The notes below the pieces were generated by a model. It was given only the letters and a program-made list of their open reading frames with translations, did not search any database and was not told the origin of the DNA. From positions 186,001-250,000 of the forward strand of contig NZ_JAAWVT010000006.1 of assembly GCF_012271785.1 (NCBI RefSeq): a stretch of 64,000 nucleotides of DNA. Reading direction: 5' to 3'. Origin of the DNA: Paeniglutamicibacter terrestris. GTDB lineage: Bacteria; Actinomycetota; Actinomycetes; Actinomycetales; Micrococcaceae. The translations under genes were made by a program, and so were the position numbers. Positions 61,605-64,000 of this stretch are shown here, piece by piece. How positions within the stretch are numbered: position 1 is the first letter of the stretch; the number at the start of each line of letters is the position of its first letter.

Positions 61605-62429
61605 TTACATCAGCGATTCCATGTACTTCCGGGCCGCAGCAGCGTGGCCCGATTGTATGTTCAGAAACAGTTTCGAACTCGCTCTTCCCGGCCAATCTTC
61701 GGGTAGAAAAGAGAGTGGCAGTCCAGGGTCTAGGTAGGGGATGGTCCGCCATGAATCTATGGCCCGTACGTAGGTAGCAAAGCTGTCGGCGGGGCTGGAC
61801 TTCGACGCGTGTGCGGCCTTTCCGTTCTGCGCCAAAAAAGAACGATGCATGGCGTCCAGTGATTTAAGATCCCACCAGATCGCCGCCATGAACTGCGGTG
61901 TTCCAGTGAATTCTAGGGTATTGGAAACGACGACGGTGGCCTGATTCTTCAGATCTAAGACCCTGAGGATCTCCCAAACTTCTTCGCGTAGATAGTCCGG
62001 GAAAATCCACAGCCCCGGCGCCATGAGACCACCACCAATTCCCTGCAGATATTTGCGCAGCTGATGGCGCCGTTCGCGCTGGGCCTCAGGAATCGAGTAC
62101 GAGAGGATGCACCAATTGTCATCGCTGGCCATCGACCTTGGCTCGAATATGCGCCGGTCTCCGCGAGCAAGGATGCCTCGACCCGTGACAGTGAGTGCGA
62201 ATCCGGACTCGTCGCCGCGGGTCTGTGGATCCAAGATTCCCTTCTTTTTCAGTCGAGAAATCGCTGTCCGGGTTACCTGTGGGCTGGTGCCCAGAGTGTC
62301 CATCAACGAGATGAGGTGCGGCGAGGAGATCCAGCCCCCCATCTCGCGAAGGTATAGCCCAACGATGGTGCGGACCAAAGAAGTTGTGCTGCCTGGCCGT
62401 GCATCAAGGTCATCGAGTTCCGAAAGCAT
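61605..62429 (-). CDS. PaaX-family transcriptional regulator
   Basis: 274 residues. N-terminal winged helix (SLVRTIVGLYLREMGGWISSPHLISLMDTLGTSPQVTRTAISRLKKKGIL) and the PaaX middle block ARGDRRIF with DNWCILSYSIPEAQRERRHQLRKYLQGIGGGLMAPGLWIFP. PaaX proteins usually repress aromatic (phenylacetyl-CoA) catabolism. Here it lies 9 bp after kynA, suggesting control of tryptophan breakdown. Confidence 0.88.
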   Translation of the reverse strand: MLSELDDLDARPGSTTSLVRTIVGLYLREMGGWISSPHLISLMDTLGTSPQVTRTAISRLKKKGILDPQTRGDESGFALTVTGRGILARGDRRIFEPRSMASDDNWCILSYSIPEAQRERRHQLRKYLQGIGGGLMAPGLWIFPDYLREEVWEILRVLDLKNQATVVVSNTLEFTGTPQFMAAIWWDLKSLDAMHRSFLAQNGKAAHASKSSPADSFATYVRAIDSWRTIPYLDPGLPLSFLPEDWPGRASSKLFLNIQSGHAAAARKYMESLM

Positions 62430-62438
62430 GTGCCGGTG

Positions 62439-63308
62439 CTACTTGCCGATCTCGGTGCGAACAGCGAAGAGCTCTGGGAAGAACGTCAGATCTAACGCAC
62501 GCTTGAGGAAATCAACCCCCGAAGAGCCTCCGGTGCCTTTCTTGAAGCCGATAGTGCGCTGTACAACACGCATGTGGCGGAAGCGCCAGGCTTGGAAGTT
62601 ATCTTCCAAGTCAACGAGATCTTCGCAAGCCTGGTAAAGGCTCCAAGTCGTGTCATCTGACTCGTAGATGTCCTTGTAGATGGGAACCAGCGATTCCTGG
62701 AAGACCCAAGGCTTGGAAACGTCGCGATTCAAGATCTCGACCGGGACGGCGTAGCCCGCGCGGGCCAGTGCGCGGAGGAAGGCATCGTAAACCGTCGGTT
62801 CATGAAGAAGCTTAGAAAGTAGTTCATGGGCGCCCGGGTCTGATTCGAAGACTTGGAGCATGCCTTGGTGCTTGTTGCCCAGGATGAACTCGACGGCACG
62901 GTACTGATAAGACTGGAAGCCAGAAGATGAGCCGAGCGATCCACGGAACTGCGCATATTCACGCGGGGTTAGAGTGGCGAGCACCGCCCACTGCTCGGTC
63001 AGGGTCTTTTGGATGTGTTTGACGCGAGCCAGACATTTTAGCGATTTACCAATGTCGTCGTTATCCATGAGCCGACGCGATTCGACGAGTTCATGAAGCA
63101 TCAGCTTGAGCCACAGTTCGCTGGTCTGGTGCTGGATGATGAAGAGCATTTCATCGTGGTGTTCCGGGACGCTGACCGGGTGCTGTGCTGAAAGCAGGCG
63201 TTCTAGATCTAGATATCCTCCGTACGACATGGCGTTGCTGAAGTCTGTGCGGACGGTTTCTTCAATTTCGCGTGCACCCTCGGGTGTCTGTGCGTGTGGG
63301 CAGGCCAT
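62439..63308 (-). CDS. kynA: Tryptophan 2,3-dioxygenase
   Basis: 289 residues. Family blocks: SYGGYLDLERLLSAQHPVS, HDEMLFIIQHQTSELWLKLMLHEL, SLGSSSGFQSYQYRAVEFILGNK and the heme-ligand His region NFQAWRFRHMRVVQRTIGFKKGTGGSSG. It opens the indole ring of L-tryptophan to N-formylkynurenine. Other kynurenine genes are not in the window. Confidence 0.95.
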   Translation of the reverse strand: MACPHAQTPEGAREIEETVRTDFSNAMSYGGYLDLERLLSAQHPVSVPEHHDEMLFIIQHQTSELWLKLMLHELVESRRLMDNDDIGKSLKCLARVKHIQKTLTEQWAVLATLTPREYAQFRGSLGSSSGFQSYQYRAVEFILGNKHQGMLQVFESDPGAHELLSKLLHEPTVYDAFLRALARAGYAVPVEILNRDVSKPWVFQESLVPIYKDIYESDDTTWSLYQACEDLVDLEDNFQAWRFRHMRVVQRTIGFKKGTGGSSGVDFLKRALDLTFFPELFAVRTEIGK

Positions 63309-63532
63309 GGAAAGATCGTATCAGTTTCTCGACGAGCGTCAAGAGAATGAAATGTTCCGAAGAGTTCGACATGCCCCATGTCAAACCGGAGCATTTTCAT
63401 CGCAATATTGCTCTTTCCGATTATTAGCGCGGTAACGCTTCGATGGCTTTAGTGAAATCTGTGGTTTTATTGTTTATTGGATATGAAATGGGTAGATGAC
63501 CATGAGGTCGTCGTATTTTTCTGGGGGAAATT

Positions 63533-64000
63533 TTGAATTCAATTACTCGTACGTTTGCCGCCATTGCGATGGCTGCAACAGTCGCTTTTTCTGGTGTGGG
63601 TGTGGCTACGGCAGCACCGCTGGCTCCGACTCAGTCGGTTTCGGTGATTGCAGCCAAGAAGGCCCCGGCCATCACCATCAATAAGATTTCCAACAAAACC
63701 GTCAAGGGATCGGCGAAAGCCACCATTAAGCCGTCGGTCAAAGCAGCAAAGGGTGTCAAAGTCACCAAGAAGTTGCTGACTGTAAAACAGGGCAAGAAGA
63801 CTGTAGCTAAGAACAAAGCCTCAGTCGCGCTGAAAGCCGGAACTTACAAGGTGACCACCACGGTTAATTACACGGTGAGCAAAAAGAAGCTCAAAGTATC
63901 CAAAACGCAGACTCTGGTCATCAAGAAGGCTGCGGTGAAGAAATCTTGGGCCGCTCCGAAGGGCAAAAACTGCCCGGCAGGATTCCCCGTCAAGGGCAAC
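63533..64000 (+). CDS. Lysine-rich secreted protein (partial, cut by window end)
   Basis: Open from TTG 63533 (GGGGGA upstream) to the window end, 156 codons. Signal peptide NSITRTFAAIAMAATVAFSG ending at ATAA; the mature part is Lys/Thr/Val rich (KISNKTVKGSAKATIKPSVKA) with the strand pattern of bacterial Ig-like repeats. It ends at KGKNCPAGFPVKGN, reminiscent of the start of a Cys-containing wall-associated domain. Start codon and role are inferred. Confidence 0.7.
   Translation, partial: MNSITRTFAAIAMAATVAFSGVGVATAAPLAPTQSVSVIAAKKAPAITINKISNKTVKGSAKATIKPSVKAAKGVKVTKKLLTVKQGKKTVAKNKASVALKAGTYKVTTTVNYTVSKKKLKVSKTQTLVIKKAAVKKSWAAPKGKNCPAGFPVKGN

Overview
The window looks like chromosomal DNA of a high-GC actinobacterium, most likely Micrococcaceae (Arthrobacter-like). 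The grounds are GC-rich codons, frequent GTG/TTG starts, an Rpf protein, an STAS/cNMP-fused glutaminase, and DUF305/DUF3105 and TIGR01777 proteins. No rRNA, tRNA, CRISPR array, transposase or replication origin was found. Genus-level assignment is inference.

Layout. 1-1.2 kb: end of a xanthine dehydrogenase locus (xdhB end, xdhC). 1.35-11.1 kb: a compact type VII secretion (ESX/Ess-like) island with an EssC/EccC-type triple-ATPase carrying an FHA domain, an RDD-FHA membrane protein, two small WXG100-like proteins without the WxG motif, a probable secreted effector and three coupled genes of unknown function. EccB, EccD, EccE and mycosin are not in the window. 11.3-12.7 kb: alkylation-repair glycosylases alkA and tag. 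12.8-14.1 kb: a CmtR-like metal sensor and a cation-diffusion exporter. 14.6-22.6 kb: a long operon of amine permease, cytochrome P450, [3Fe-4S] ferredoxin, ferredoxin reductase, glutamine-synthetase-like ligase, a signal-less solute-binding-protein-like protein and two PuuD-like hydrolases. It faces a Cache-like protein and a FadR-type regulator (22.7-24.1 kb). The combination suggests oxidative opening of a (cyclic) amine followed by a gamma-glutamylated route.

24.6-29.8 kb: VanZ protein, a MacB/FtsX-type ABC exporter, ogt and an ECF sigma factor. 29.8-35.2 kb: jetABC (MksF/E/B-like, Wadjet-type SMC complex) without an adjacent jetD. 35.4-45.5 kb: deacetylase lipoprotein, aldo/keto reductase, a large RecB-like nuclease/helicase, a membrane protein, glutaminase and an SGNH hydrolase. 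45.7-51.6 kb: small envelope and metal-associated proteins, an M50-type protease, a 57-residue HTH protein, a TIGR01777 epimerase and a YihY membrane protein.

52-57.4 kb: an organophosphonate cluster (phnC/D/E-type ABC importer, FAD oxidoreductase, phosphonatase-like HAD enzyme, GntR regulator with a clear palindromic operator). 57.4-58.5 kb: an rpf gene with a long structured leader. 58.6-64 kb: a PadR/membrane protein pair, an ArsR/SRPBCC pair, a PaaX-like regulator with kynA, and the start of a lysine-rich secreted protein cut by the window end.

Many genes are joined by 4-base ATGA/GTGA or 5-base TAATG overlaps, so the operon assignments are well supported. Start codons were moved inward from the longest ORF where a ribosome binding site or family alignment favoured it. 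Function calls rest on motif recognition by eye, with no database search.
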